Of a stretch of DNA of 5,811 bases, positions 1 to 5,638 are shown piece by piece; position 1 is the stretch's first letter, and every line of letters begins with the position of its first letter. Below the pieces are notes generated by a model. That model saw nothing but the letters and a program-made list of their open reading frames with translations, was not told where the DNA came from and made no database searches. The position numbers and the translations under genes are program-made. The stretch is from NCBI GenBank assembly GCA_964414925.1, contig CAYPXV010000088.1, forward strand, positions 1 to 5,811, given 5' to 3'. The stretch comes from PeH17 sp964414925. GTDB lineage: Bacteria > Bacillota > Clostridia > Christensenellales > CAG-138.

Positions 1-2
1 GT

Positions 3-467
3 GAGGAGGCAGCACTGTTTACCGCCGTGGCAGCCGTTTGTCCGAAAGATAATAACCATTCCAAAGTCGATTACTTAACCTTCTATATCGAGGGTTGGAG
101 CTTTTCATCAATGCCCGATGCAATCGTCGAATATCTTTCCGAATATGCCGCAAACGGTGAATGTAAGGTTGTTGATAAGAGCTTTGACGAGCTGGTAGAA
201 CAAGGCTATATTTCGGGCGGTGACGGTGATTTTTTCGATAAGGATGAATTGACATACATGGACGGAAAAGGAAAAATATTCACCTTTGAATTGGTTGGCG
301 ATACCGAATCGGATAATGTCGTGGTAAAACTTACAGGCTTCATTTCCGAAAAAGATCAGTCGGGTTATGACATTAACCTCGTTTTTTCCAAAGGAAAATG
401 GTCTGTTGAGTCCTATTCAAATTCATGGGGTGCAGCTTATATGCTGACCGCCGAACCGACAGCATAA
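3..467 (+). CDS. Unrecognised protein, C-terminal part (5' end outside the window)
   Basis: The reading frame is open from the first complete codon at position 3 and ends at TAA 465-467, followed at once by a second in-frame TAA. About 154 residues are visible. I do not recognise the family. The visible part is acidic and soluble, with no membrane segment and no clear catalytic motif. It starts with a probable helix (EEAALFTAV), has a middle section rich in Asp, Glu and Gly, and ends with alternating hydrophobic strands (VVVKLTGFI, YDINLVFSKGKWSVESY). That ending resembles the sheet of NTF2-like or similar small lipoprotein domains, but this is only an impression from the pattern. A GTG at 27 is in frame but has no well-spaced ribosome binding site, and coding-like sequence continues upstream of it, so the gene is treated as truncated by the window edge. 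It is convergent with rlmH and ends 15 bp before a shared terminator. Confidence 0.75.
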   Translation, partial: EEAALFTAVAAVCPKDNNHSKVDYLTFYIEGWSFSSMPDAIVEYLSEYAANGECKVVDKSFDELVEQGYISGGDGDFFDKDELTYMDGKGKIFTFELVGDTESDNVVVKLTGFISEKDQSGYDINLVFSKGKWSVESYSNSWGAAYMLTAEPTA

Positions 468-482
468 TAAATATCGAACGTA

Positions 483-522
483 AAAATAAATTCTTCGCAA
501 TAAAATGCGGAGGATTTATTTT
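483..522. terminator. Bidirectional intrinsic terminator between convergent genes
   Basis: Bases 483-499 pair with 506-522 in a 17-bp stem containing two G-T wobbles, around a 6-base loop (500-505). The base of the stem is A-rich on the left and T-rich on the right, so the transcript ends in a U-rich arm on either strand. It lies 12 bp after the tandem stop of the rightward gene and 7 bp after the rlmH stop, so it probably serves both. Confidence 0.85.
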
Positions 523-529
523 GTTATCA

Positions 530-1012
530 TTATTTATGATACGGTTCGCCGTTAATTATCTTAAACGAACGATACAACTGCTCAAGCAGCATTACACGGA
601 ATATCTGATGCGAAAATGTCATTTTGGAAAAACACAGTTTAAAGTCGGCACGATTGAATACTTCGTTTGATACACCGTTGGAACCTCCGATTATGAATGT
701 CAATCTGCTCTTTCCTATCACCATGTAATCGGATATCCGTTCGGCAAGCTCTACGGAACTCAACTGCTTTCCTCTCAGGTCCGTTAGTATTACCGTCTCG
801 TTGTCCGTAATACGTGATAAAATCTTTTCACCTTCTATTGATTTCAGCCTTTCAAGGTCGGCATTGCTCATTTTATCGGGTGCTTTCTCATCGGGTATTT
901 CCACGAACTCGATTTCGGCGTACCTTGATAACCGTTTGGAAAATTCATCTATCGCAGCGGTATAAAAGTTTTCTTTCAGTTTGCCGACGGCAATTATCTT
1001 CAGCTTTATCAT
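530..1012 (-). CDS. rlmH: RlmH, 23S rRNA (pseudouridine1915-N3)-methyltransferase
   Basis: This SPOUT-class enzyme uses S-adenosylmethionine to methylate N3 of pseudouridine 1915 in helix 69 of 23S rRNA, acting on the assembled 70S ribosome. The 160 residues match the usual 155-160 of the family from end to end. The N-terminus MIKLKIIAVGKLKE is typical. The SAM-binding trefoil-knot loop FIIGGSNGVS lies at 106-115. The C-terminal signature runs from about 128 to 160 (SKMTFSHQIFRVMLLEQLYR, then the terminal GEPYHK) and includes the terminal Tyr158-His159 pair implicated in RNA recognition and catalysis. The ATG at 1012 is 3 bp downstream of the walJ stop, and its ribosome binding site lies inside the last walJ codons, so translation is probably coupled. 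Next to walJ is its familiar setting in Bacillota, where an htrA-type protease gene often lies between the two; none is present here. Confidence 0.97.
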   Translation of the reverse strand: MIKLKIIAVGKLKENFYTAAIDEFSKRLSRYAEIEFVEIPDEKAPDKMSNADLERLKSIEGEKILSRITDNETVILTDLRGKQLSSVELAERISDYMVIGKSRLTFIIGGSNGVSNEVFNRADFKLCFSKMTFSHQIFRVMLLEQLYRSFKIINGEPYHK

Positions 1013-1015
1013 CCT

Positions 1016-1795
1016 TTACACCTCGAAAATACCGGTTATTCCGTTGCGTTTGGCAACGCATAATTCCATGTCTCGTATCAAATTTGCTTCAAGAATGTTG
1101 CTAACGGTATCATAAGCAAGTTCGGGTGTGTTATTTTCGCTGCTTAAATGAGCAAGGATGGCAGCTCTTATTCCCAGTGCGTGAAGCTTGATAAGAAGTT
1201 TGGCGCAGTTATCGTTTGAAAGATGTCCCTTGTCCGATAATATGCGCTGTTTAAGCTGATAGGGGTACGGTCCGCATTTCAACATTTTAATATCATGATT
1301 GGCTTCTATGAAAGCTAAATTCGATCCGTTTGCGTTTTCAAGCAGTTCATCTCGAACACAACCTATGTCCGTTGCATAAAGCAGCTTACGTCCTATATGC
1401 GTAAGGGTAAATCCAACGGATTCCCTTGCATCATGCGGAGTTTTAAAAGGAGTAATGTTTACATCGCCTATGTAAAAGTCCTCGTTTGTATTGAAAATTC
1501 GTGTATTCTTTTGCGATATTTCACCGATTATCCCACGCATGGCTTCCCATGTTCCGGCATTGGCGTATATGGGTAGATCATACCTGCGACTTAGAACACC
1601 GACACCTTTTATATGGTCGATATGGTCATGGGTAACAAGAATAGCCGATATCTCACCGGGGACAACATTCAGCTCGTTCAGTGCGCTCGTTATGGCTTTT
1701 CCCGTCATTCCCGCATCTATCAGCATTTTGTTTTTCCCTGCAATGATTAAAGACGAGTTTCCGGATGAACCACTGTATAGCGGAATCAGTTTCAT
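1016..1795 (-). CDS. walJ: WalJ/YycJ-type metallo-beta-lactamase-fold hydrolase
   Basis: This is a cytoplasmic metal-dependent hydrolase of the WalJ (YycJ/VicX) branch of the metallo-beta-lactamase superfamily. In Bacillus and streptococci this gene travels with the WalRK cell-wall two-component system; nuclease-like activity and a link between replication and cell division have been suggested, and the substrate here is unknown. The 259 residues fit the usual 260-265. The start KLIPLYSGSSGNSS and LIDAGMTGKAI (25-35) are family hallmarks. Expected metal ligands are visible: H56-x-H58-x-D60-H61 (THDHIDHIKG), His121 in TPHDARESVGF, Asp143 in YATDIG and His216 in AHLSSENNTPE. The EANHD and GHLSN segments (164-168, 190-194) are also typical. 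No signal peptide is seen. The ATG at 1795 is preceded by AAAGGAA at a 7-base spacing. The gene follows the LysR gene by 35 bp with no terminator between them and is coupled to rlmH. No walR or walK is present in the window. Confidence 0.92.
   Translation of the reverse strand: MKLIPLYSGSSGNSSLIIAGKNKMLIDAGMTGKAITSALNELNVVPGEISAILVTHDHIDHIKGVGVLSRRYDLPIYANAGTWEAMRGIIGEISQKNTRIFNTNEDFYIGDVNITPFKTPHDARESVGFTLTHIGRKLLYATDIGCVRDELLENANGSNLAFIEANHDIKMLKCGPYPYQLKQRILSDKGHLSNDNCAKLLIKLHALGIRAAILAHLSSENNTPELAYDTVSNILEANLIRDMELCVAKRNGITGIFEV
1019..1024 (-). promoter_or_regulatory. rlmH ribosome binding site inside the walJ 3' end
   Basis: On the minus strand GAGGTG lies 6 bases upstream of the rlmH ATG. 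These six bases are the last two sense codons of walJ (Glu, Val), followed by its TAA. The overlap means ribosomes finishing walJ pass through the rlmH start site, which supports translational coupling. Confidence 0.75.
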
Positions 1796-1802
1796 ATGTG
1801 TA

Positions 1803-1809
1803 TTCCTTT
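1803..1809 (-). promoter_or_regulatory. walJ ribosome binding site
   Basis: AAAGGAA on the minus strand, 7 bases upstream of the ATG at 1795. It fixes the start, since the protein from there begins exactly with the family's KLIPLYSGSSGN motif. The 35-bp gap that holds it contains no hairpin terminator, so read-through from the LysR gene is likely. Confidence 0.7.
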
Positions 1810-1830
1810 AAATTTACTTCGTCGTGGATT

Positions 1831-2727
1831 TTAGCTCATCTTGTCTTGTTTGTCAATCAGCTTAGGTAGCTCTTTGTCTACATACTCGATAAATGCCTTG
1901 CATGCAGGTGAAAGTCTGTCATCGCTCTTATATGCTATGCCTATGGTTCTGTACTGTCGAGGTGACAGGGGCAAGCGGACACTTATTTCATCCATTCCGG
2001 TCATTAAAAGCTTTGGCATTATGGTTACTCCAAGCCCTGCGTTTACCATTGCTATGGCTACATAATCGGCGTTTATCGCAGCCTTTACGTTAAGGTTAAG
2101 CCCTTCGTTTGAAAAAATTTGCCCGATATCGTAATTCGTTCCTTCACACGGTACGATAAAGTCAAGCCGTGCAAAATCTTCAAGTTTTATGCTGTCGGTG
2201 AATGCTAAAGGACTGTCTCTGTTTATCAGTGCGACAAATTCATCACGGAATAATGGTATGAAGGGATACTGCTTAGATGCGGCACTGCTTAAAAATCCAC
2301 AGTCCGCACTTTCTTCGTCGAGCATATCCTCCGTTTGCTTGTAGTCACCGATCTTTACGTCTATATCAATGTTCGGATACAGGCGGTTGAATCCTTTGAT
2401 TAGTTCAGGTAAAAGATGTGTCGCAACGCTTTCTATCGATGCTATACATAATCTCCCCGAACGTAACCCCATTATTTCCGCAGCTAACTGGTGGAGCTGC
2501 TCATCTCGATTTATTACTTCACGCATCAGTGCAGACAGCTTCGCTCCGTCCTTTGTCAATTTTACACCCGTTTTACTTCTCGAAAAAAGGGGAAACCCAA
2601 ACTCTTTCTCCAGTAGCGCAACTATATGGCTCACTCCAGATTGCGTATACCCGAGCTTCTGTGCCGACTGTGTCAGGTTCCCCGTCTTTGCACACTCTAA
2701 AAATACTTTGTAATATTCAGTGTTCAT
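1831..2727 (-). CDS. LysR-type transcriptional regulator
   Basis: This is a DNA-binding regulator of the LysR family, normally a tetramer that responds to a small effector and often controls a divergently transcribed neighbour. At 298 residues it is full length. The N-terminal winged helix-turn-helix covers about 1-60: YKVFLECAKTGNLTQSAQKL, then GYTQSGVSHIVALLEKEFG, the FSR turn near 48-50 and GVKLTKDG. A linker helix follows (about 60-85), then a periplasmic-binding-protein-like effector domain from about 90 to the end, starting with GRLCIASIESVATHLLPELI and including ADCGF and INADYVAIAMVNAGLGVTIM. The effector cannot be predicted from these residues. An in-frame TGA 12-14 bases upstream of the ATG at 2727 rules out a longer form. 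The ribosome binding site is weak (GGATGAG, with an 11-base gap). It is divergent from the Gate-protein gene, the likely target, and probably leads the walJ-rlmH transcript. Confidence 0.95.
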   Translation of the reverse strand: MNTEYYKVFLECAKTGNLTQSAQKLGYTQSGVSHIVALLEKEFGFPLFSRSKTGVKLTKDGAKLSALMREVINRDEQLHQLAAEIMGLRSGRLCIASIESVATHLLPELIKGFNRLYPNIDIDVKIGDYKQTEDMLDEESADCGFLSSAASKQYPFIPLFRDEFVALINRDSPLAFTDSIKLEDFARLDFIVPCEGTNYDIGQIFSNEGLNLNVKAAINADYVAIAMVNAGLGVTIMPKLLMTGMDEISVRLPLSPRQYRTIGIAYKSDDRLSPACKAFIEYVDKELPKLIDKQDKMS

Positions 2728-2764
2728 TACATTTATTACTCATCCATCAATTATTTTCATGGAT

Positions 2765-2793
2765 ATGATAACAAACATTATCTTTTTTTTCAA
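2765..2793 (-). promoter_or_regulatory. Sigma-A-type promoter with extended -10 for the LysR-walJ-rlmH unit
   Basis: On the minus strand the -35 box TTGAAA (2793-2788) is followed by a 17-base spacer and the -10 box TATCAT (2770-2765), each 5 of 6 to consensus. TG at 2773-2772 gives an extended -10 (TGT before TATCAT). Transcription would start near 2758, leaving a leader of about 31 bases. No other promoter or terminator is seen before walJ, so this may drive all three genes. Confidence 0.75.
2767..2782. promoter_or_regulatory. Dyad overlapping the LysR promoter, possible autoregulatory site
   Basis: GATAA (2767-2771) and TTATC (2778-2782) form an inverted repeat with a 6-base centre. It covers the spacer and part of the -10 of the LysR promoter, so a protein bound here would block that promoter. 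LysR proteins commonly repress their own genes this way. The arms are short and AT-rich, so chance is possible. Confidence 0.35.
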
Positions 2794-2804
2794 GTGCCAA
2801 TATT

Positions 2805-2814
2805 GTAATATTAC
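2805..2814. promoter_or_regulatory. Perfect AT-rich palindrome, candidate LysR operator
   Basis: GTAATATTAC is a perfect 10-bp palindrome lying within an overlapping repeat of AATATT (2799-2804 and 2807-2812). Several T-N11-A arrangements, the loose LysR-box pattern, fit here (for example T2804 to A2816), though AT-rich DNA offers many by chance. Its position, 11 bp upstream of the LysR -35 box and 52 bp before the rightward start codon, suits a shared regulatory site. Confidence 0.4.
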
Positions 2815-2865
2815 TAAGATTTTGCAGGCAGTGCGAATCGTAATAAAAATGATACGGAGATTAGT

Positions 2866-4053
2866 ATGACTAAATCCAATACCACTGAAGTTAAGCAGCG
2901 TAAGCAAATGCCCAAATGGTGCAGTGCATTGATTTGTCTTGCGGTGTTTGTAGCATTCTTTGTGCTTTTCTCATCAAAGATGGGACTTCCCAATACCTTG
3001 AACACAATGATGAACACGGCATATCAGCTTCTCATCGATACGGTTCTGTACATCATGGCGATAGCGGTATTGATGGGTGCGGTGTCGTCCATCCTTGCCG
3101 AGTTCGGAGTTATAGAATTGATTAACAAGATTCTTTCTCCGCTTATGAAACCCATTTACGGACTTCCCGGTGCTGCGGCGTTGGGTATAGTTACGACATT
3201 TCTTTCGGATAACCCCGCAATTTTGGCTCTTGCCGATAATAACGGATTCCGCAGATACTTTAAAAAGTATCAGTTTTATGCTCTGACGAACCTGGGTACC
3301 GCCTTTGGTATGGGCTTGATTATCTGTACATTCATGATAGGGCAGGGCGGCATGCACGGTCAAAACTTTGTTCCCGCTGTACTTATCGGCTTACTCGGTG
3401 CTGTTATAGGTAGTGTTGTAAGTACCCGTCTGATGCTTTTAAAGACCAAAAAGATTTTCGGTACGGAAGAATACCTTCAGCTCCCTTCGGATATGCTTGA
3501 CGATGCTATTAATCAGAATAGTCAGGAGCAAAAAAGTGTTGCCATGCGAATTATGGACTGCATATTGAATGGCGGCAAAGAGGGTACGAAGATTGGTTTT
3601 GACATTATCCCCGGTGTATTGATTATCTGCACGGTAGTAATGATGCTTACATACGAAACTCCCGTTGACGGTTACACGGGCGGAGCGTATGAAGGAATAG
3701 GACTTATTCCTTTCCTTGCGGAAAAAATCAATTTTATCATTAAACCCTTGTTCGGTTTTACATCAAGCGAATGTATTGCAGTGCCTATTACAGCCCTCGG
3801 TGCGGCAGGTGCGGCAATAGGTCTTGTTCCCGAAATGATACAGAACGGTGCGGTAGGTCCTCACGATATAGCCGTGTTTACCGCAATGTGCATGTGCTGG
3901 AGCGGATACCTCAGCACTCATGTTTCCATGATGTCCTCGCTCGGTAAACCCGAACTTTCGGGAAAGGCAATAGGAAGTCATACCATAGGCGGTCTTGTTG
4001 CCGGTGTTGCCGCAAACTGGCTCTATGTACTCTACGGACTGATTGCACGTTAA
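2866..4053 (+). CDS. Gate-domain (nucleoside recognition) multi-spanning membrane protein
   Basis: This 395-residue polytopic inner-membrane protein resembles the Gate/nucleoside-recognition superfamily (as in SpmA/SpmB and YjiH-type proteins), whose members are transporters or membrane proteins of mostly unknown ligand. A charged N-terminal tail (1-17) precedes a first membrane helix (about 18-36). Further helices lie around 55-86, 100-122, 138-158, 167-187, 243-262, 300-320, 332-358 and 371-392. Two halves show a loose internal repeat: LMKPIYGLPGAAALGIVTTF (about 93-112) and IIKPLFGFTSSECIAVPITA (about 291-310), each opening with KP[IL][YF]G. TFLSDNPAIL (111-120) is a conserved-looking polar stretch inside the first half. 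A hydrophilic loop spans about 190-240. GGAG at 2856-2859 supports the ATG. The gene is divergent from a LysR gene and 2 bp from a GNAT gene, suggesting regulated handling of a small molecule. The ligand is unknown; the name does not prove nucleoside transport. Confidence 0.85.
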   Translation: MTKSNTTEVKQRKQMPKWCSALICLAVFVAFFVLFSSKMGLPNTLNTMMNTAYQLLIDTVLYIMAIAVLMGAVSSILAEFGVIELINKILSPLMKPIYGLPGAAALGIVTTFLSDNPAILALADNNGFRRYFKKYQFYALTNLGTAFGMGLIICTFMIGQGGMHGQNFVPAVLIGLLGAVIGSVVSTRLMLLKTKKIFGTEEYLQLPSDMLDDAINQNSQEQKSVAMRIMDCILNGGKEGTKIGFDIIPGVLIICTVVMMLTYETPVDGYTGGAYEGIGLIPFLAEKINFIIKPLFGFTSSECIAVPITALGAAGAAIGLVPEMIQNGAVGPHDIAVFTAMCMCWSGYLSTHVSMMSSLGKPELSGKAIGSHTIGGLVAGVAANWLYVLYGLIAR

Positions 4054-4055
4054 AG

Positions 4056-4910
4056 ATGAAATTCGAAGTAATTAAGCCGAATACAGACGATATTCGTGAT
4101 ATGAAAGCACTCTGGAAAGAGTGCTTTTGTGATAGTGATGAGTTTATAGATTACTATTTTTCGCAGCGCACTTCGTTAGACAGGGCATTGGTGATAAAGG
4201 AGCGGAAGGTCGTTTCCATGCTTCATATTATTCCGATGAAGATCAACACAATCTCATCCGTTATTGATGTGGGATTTATTGCGGGCGTTGCAACATCTCC
4301 ACCATACCGAAAAATGGGATTTGCAAATAAACTGCTTGATTTTGCTGCCGAAACAGCTAAAGACAAAGGCTATTCCGCACTTATGCTTTCTCCTGTCAAT
4401 GAAAGATTCTATTTGAATGTAGGATTTAAAACCATCTCATATCGTGAAATTCATACCTTAACGGGAAAACGTACTTCGTTGATCGATGAAGTAATAACCA
4501 AGCCGAATGTTTCCGATTTATGTGCTGTTTATCAGAGGTTTATGAACGATAGGGGAGTGGAGTTTTATGCCGAACGGACAGGACGGGACTTTGAATTACT
4601 GCTTAGCGAATACTCTTTGAGCGATGCCGTGGCTGTAGCAATTGACGGTGCATATGCTTTCGGTAATAAAAAAGATGAGAATGGTAATCATGAAATAGAA
4701 TTGAATGAATTTGCATTCGTCGATATCGCTTCGGGCATCAAGCTTATGGATATGCTGTCAAAATGTGCAGAGAAGATTATTTACCCTCTGCCATGCGGTT
4801 TTTCCTTATACGGAGACAGAGGACAGGTTCAGGTGCTTAATATGCTTAAACGTATTGATGAAAATTTACCGAGTATCTCACCCGACACTTATTCTTTTGA
4901 ACTGTATTAA
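4056..4910 (+). CDS. GNAT-family N-acetyltransferase
   Basis: This is a predicted cytoplasmic acetyl-CoA-dependent acetyltransferase of 284 residues. The GNAT domain fills about residues 1-150. The opening ALWKECFCDSDEFIDYYF (18-35) is typical of a Bacillota group related to Eis-like enzymes. The acetyl-CoA pyrophosphate loop is VATSPPYRKMGFANKLL (78-94), with R85-x-x-G88-x-A90 matching the R/Q-x-x-G-x-G/A motif. Motif B follows with LMLSPVNERFYLNVGF (109-124). The remaining 130 or so residues form an extra C-terminal domain without motifs I recognise, shorter than the two-domain tail of true Eis (about 400 residues). The substrate is unknown: an amine, an aminoglycoside-like compound or a protein lysine are all possible. 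The ATG is 2 bp after the Gate-gene stop and lacks a strong ribosome binding site, so translation is probably coupled. A terminator-like hairpin lies within the first 75 bases. Confidence 0.9.
   Translation: MKFEVIKPNTDDIRDMKALWKECFCDSDEFIDYYFSQRTSLDRALVIKERKVVSMLHIIPMKINTISSVIDVGFIAGVATSPPYRKMGFANKLLDFAAETAKDKGYSALMLSPVNERFYLNVGFKTISYREIHTLTGKRTSLIDEVITKPNVSDLCAVYQRFMNDRGVEFYAERTGRDFELLLSEYSLSDAVAVAIDGAYAFGNKKDENGNHEIELNEFAFVDIASGIKLMDMLSKCAEKIIYPLPCGFSLYGDRGQVQVLNMLKRIDENLPSISPDTYSFELY
4104..4128 (+). other. Terminator-like hairpin inside the GNAT gene
   Basis: AAAGCACTC (4104-4112) and GAGTGCTTT (4119-4127) form a perfect 9-bp stem with loop TGGAAA, followed by one more T and then GTGA. 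It begins 48 bases after the GNAT start codon and falls in codons for the conserved ALWKECF segment. It could reduce transcription or translation of the GNAT gene relative to the upstream gene, but the U-tract is short and the bases are constrained by the protein. Confidence 0.4.
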
Positions 4911-4915
4911 AACAG

Positions 4916-4966
4916 AAAAATCCGACCATGCGAATCAAATGATAAAGCGTGGTCGGATGAGTTTTT
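4916..4966. terminator. Bidirectional intrinsic terminator
   Basis: Bases 4920-4930 pair with 4948-4958 (11 bp including one wobble, around ATCCGACCA / TGGTCGGAT) with a 17-base loop. Rightward, TTTTT (4962-4966) follows after three bases. Leftward, the A-run 4916-4920, one base of which is in the stem, becomes a U-run directly at the stem. It ends the Gate/GNAT unit (10 bp past the GNAT stop) and the convergent LURP-one-related gene, whose TAA (4967-4965) overlaps the rightward T-run. Confidence 0.85.
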
Positions 4967-5447
4967 AATCGTTGTTAGTTTCCCTTGTGCATTTCTCGGC
5001 GTCAATTGCCAACACCACTGTCAAGGCGCAAAGCGCATCTTTGGGGTCAAATACCTCTATAGCGTAGGTATCGGTGAACTGCCATAGATTCTTTGATACA
5101 GTGGCAACCGTTTTTCCTTCCGAGTCGTAGATTGAATAATCCCATTCGGTCCAATTTCCCTGAATGCTCCAGCCATTACAGTCAATGCTGAATTTGGGAC
5201 GGAAAAAGGATAATTCCTTCGTTATGCAGCCGACGTATTCACCGCCAAGGTAAATTTGGAACTTGGGACGCCATGAAATGAATTTTTCCTTTATGACTGC
5301 GATTTCCTCTCCGCTTGAATCATAAATGCAGAACTTATGTCCCAGTGATAATTTTCCCTTTATTGTGTAGATAACATCGTCGTTTTCGTTGAAAACGTCA
5401 TAGCTGTCAAACCATGAAAACATTCTTTGCTTGAATATCAGTAGCAT
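4965..5447 (-). CDS. LURP-one-related (LOR/YxjI-like) family protein
   Basis: This is a 160-residue protein of the LURP-one-related family, which folds as a Tubby-like beta-barrel around a central helix. The bacterial role is not established; a structural or phospholipid-binding role has been suggested from the fold. The sequence reads as successive beta hairpins: LLIFKQRMFSWFDSYDVFNE (2-21), YTIKGKLSLGHKFCIYD, then two similar units IKEKFISWRPKFQIY and ITKELSFFRPKFSID. The end has YAIEVFDPKDALCALTVVLA followed by IDAEK, where the family's hydrophobic central helix (ALTVVLAID) is clear. The length matches the family. The start at 5447 has GAGG at 6-base spacing and begins with the family motif; the frame stays open to 5672, but that extension runs through a promoter, a terminator and a tRNA gene and is not coding. 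It is a single-gene unit between two terminators. Confidence 0.9.
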   Translation of the reverse strand: MLLIFKQRMFSWFDSYDVFNENDDVIYTIKGKLSLGHKFCIYDSSGEEIAVIKEKFISWRPKFQIYLGGEYVGCITKELSFFRPKFSIDCNGWSIQGNWTEWDYSIYDSEGKTVATVSKNLWQFTDTYAIEVFDPKDALCALTVVLAIDAEKCTRETNND

Positions 5448-5449
5448 AT

Positions 5450-5457
5450 CTTTCCTC
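5450..5457 (-). promoter_or_regulatory. Ribosome binding site that fixes the LOR protein start
   Basis: GAGGAAAG on the minus strand, with GAGG ending 6 bases before the ATG at 5447. This selects MLLIFKQRMF as the N-terminus rather than upstream in-frame starts inside tRNA sequence or the later Met at 5423, which has only a poor site. Confidence 0.8.
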
Positions 5458-5484
5458 GCTTTTCGTTTTTGAATTTGCAAGGCG

Positions 5485-5513
5485 ATTGTACCACAAAAAT
5501 GTGAAAATGGCAA
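5485..5513 (-). promoter_or_regulatory. Sigma-A-type promoter with extended -10 for the LOR gene
   Basis: The minus-strand -35 TTGCCA (5513-5508), a 17-base spacer and -10 TACAAT (5490-5485) match consensus at 4 and 5 of 6 positions. TGG before the -10 gives an extended -10 element. The start would be near 5478, about 30 bases before the ATG. The spacer holds a small dyad, CACA-AAAA-TGTG on the + strand (5492-5503), which might be a protein site. The promoter lies just beyond the tRNA terminator, so the gene need not depend on tRNA transcription. Confidence 0.8.
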
Positions 5514-5514
5514 G

Positions 5515-5549
5515 AAAAACAAAAAACGCATCACATATAGTAATGCGTT
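5515..5549 (-). terminator. Intrinsic terminator of the tRNA cluster
   Basis: AACGCAT (5525-5531) and ATGCGTT (5543-5549) form a perfect 7-bp stem with an 11-base loop. On the minus strand it is followed by a T-rich run (5526-5515, six T, one G, five T; the first two T are in the stem). It lies 9 bp past the tRNA-Cys CCA and ends that transcript before the LOR promoter. Confidence 0.85.
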
Positions 5550-5558
5550 AAAATCAAT

Positions 5559-5632
5559 TGGAGGCACCATCCAGAATCGAACTGGAGATGGCGATTTTGC
5601 AGACCGCTGCCTTACCGCTTGGCTATGGTGCC
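5559..5632 (-). tRNA. tRNA-Cys (anticodon GCA)
   Basis: A complete 74-base tRNA including encoded CCA (5561-5559). The acceptor stem GGCACCA (5632-5626) pairs with TGGTGCC (5569-5563), with discriminator base T (U in the RNA), as expected for bacterial tRNA-Cys. The D arm is GCC/GGC. The anticodon stem is GCGGT/ATCGC with loop CTGCAAA, placing GCA at 5600-5598. The T arm is TCCAG-TTCGATT-CTGGA. It is the last gene of the visible tRNA cluster. Confidence 0.97.
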
Positions 5633-5638
5633 ATATTT

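Larger units (their letters stand above)
2728..2865. promoter_or_regulatory. Divergent intergenic region, LysR gene / Gate-protein gene
   Basis: This 138-bp AT-rich region separates two divergent genes. Leftward it has a clear promoter (2765-2793). Rightward no good sigma-A promoter is seen: candidates such as TAAGAT (2815-2820) or TTGCAG (2822-2827) lack a matching partner at 16-18 bp, or would start the RNA on top of the ribosome binding site. A weak rightward promoter next to a divergent LysR gene is what an activator-dependent promoter looks like. The rightward gene has GGAG (2856-2859) 6 bases before its ATG. AT-rich dyads at 2767-2782 and 2805-2814 are candidate LysR sites. Confidence 0.65.

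Noticed and set aside
3..27. GAGGAGG (3-9) as a ribosome binding site for a GTG start at 27
   Set aside because: The gap to the GTG is 17 bases, too long, and the same frame is open to the window edge with protein-like residues, so the gene most likely starts upstream.
2369..2768. Open frames on the + strand opposite the LysR gene
   Set aside because: They lie antisense to a full-length LysR protein with clear domains, have no convincing ribosome binding site, and their residues look like frame shadows.
2974..3363. Open frame on the minus strand opposite the Gate-protein gene
   Set aside because: The His/Arg/Cys-rich translation is typical of an antisense shadow of a membrane-protein gene; the + strand frame has strong family features.
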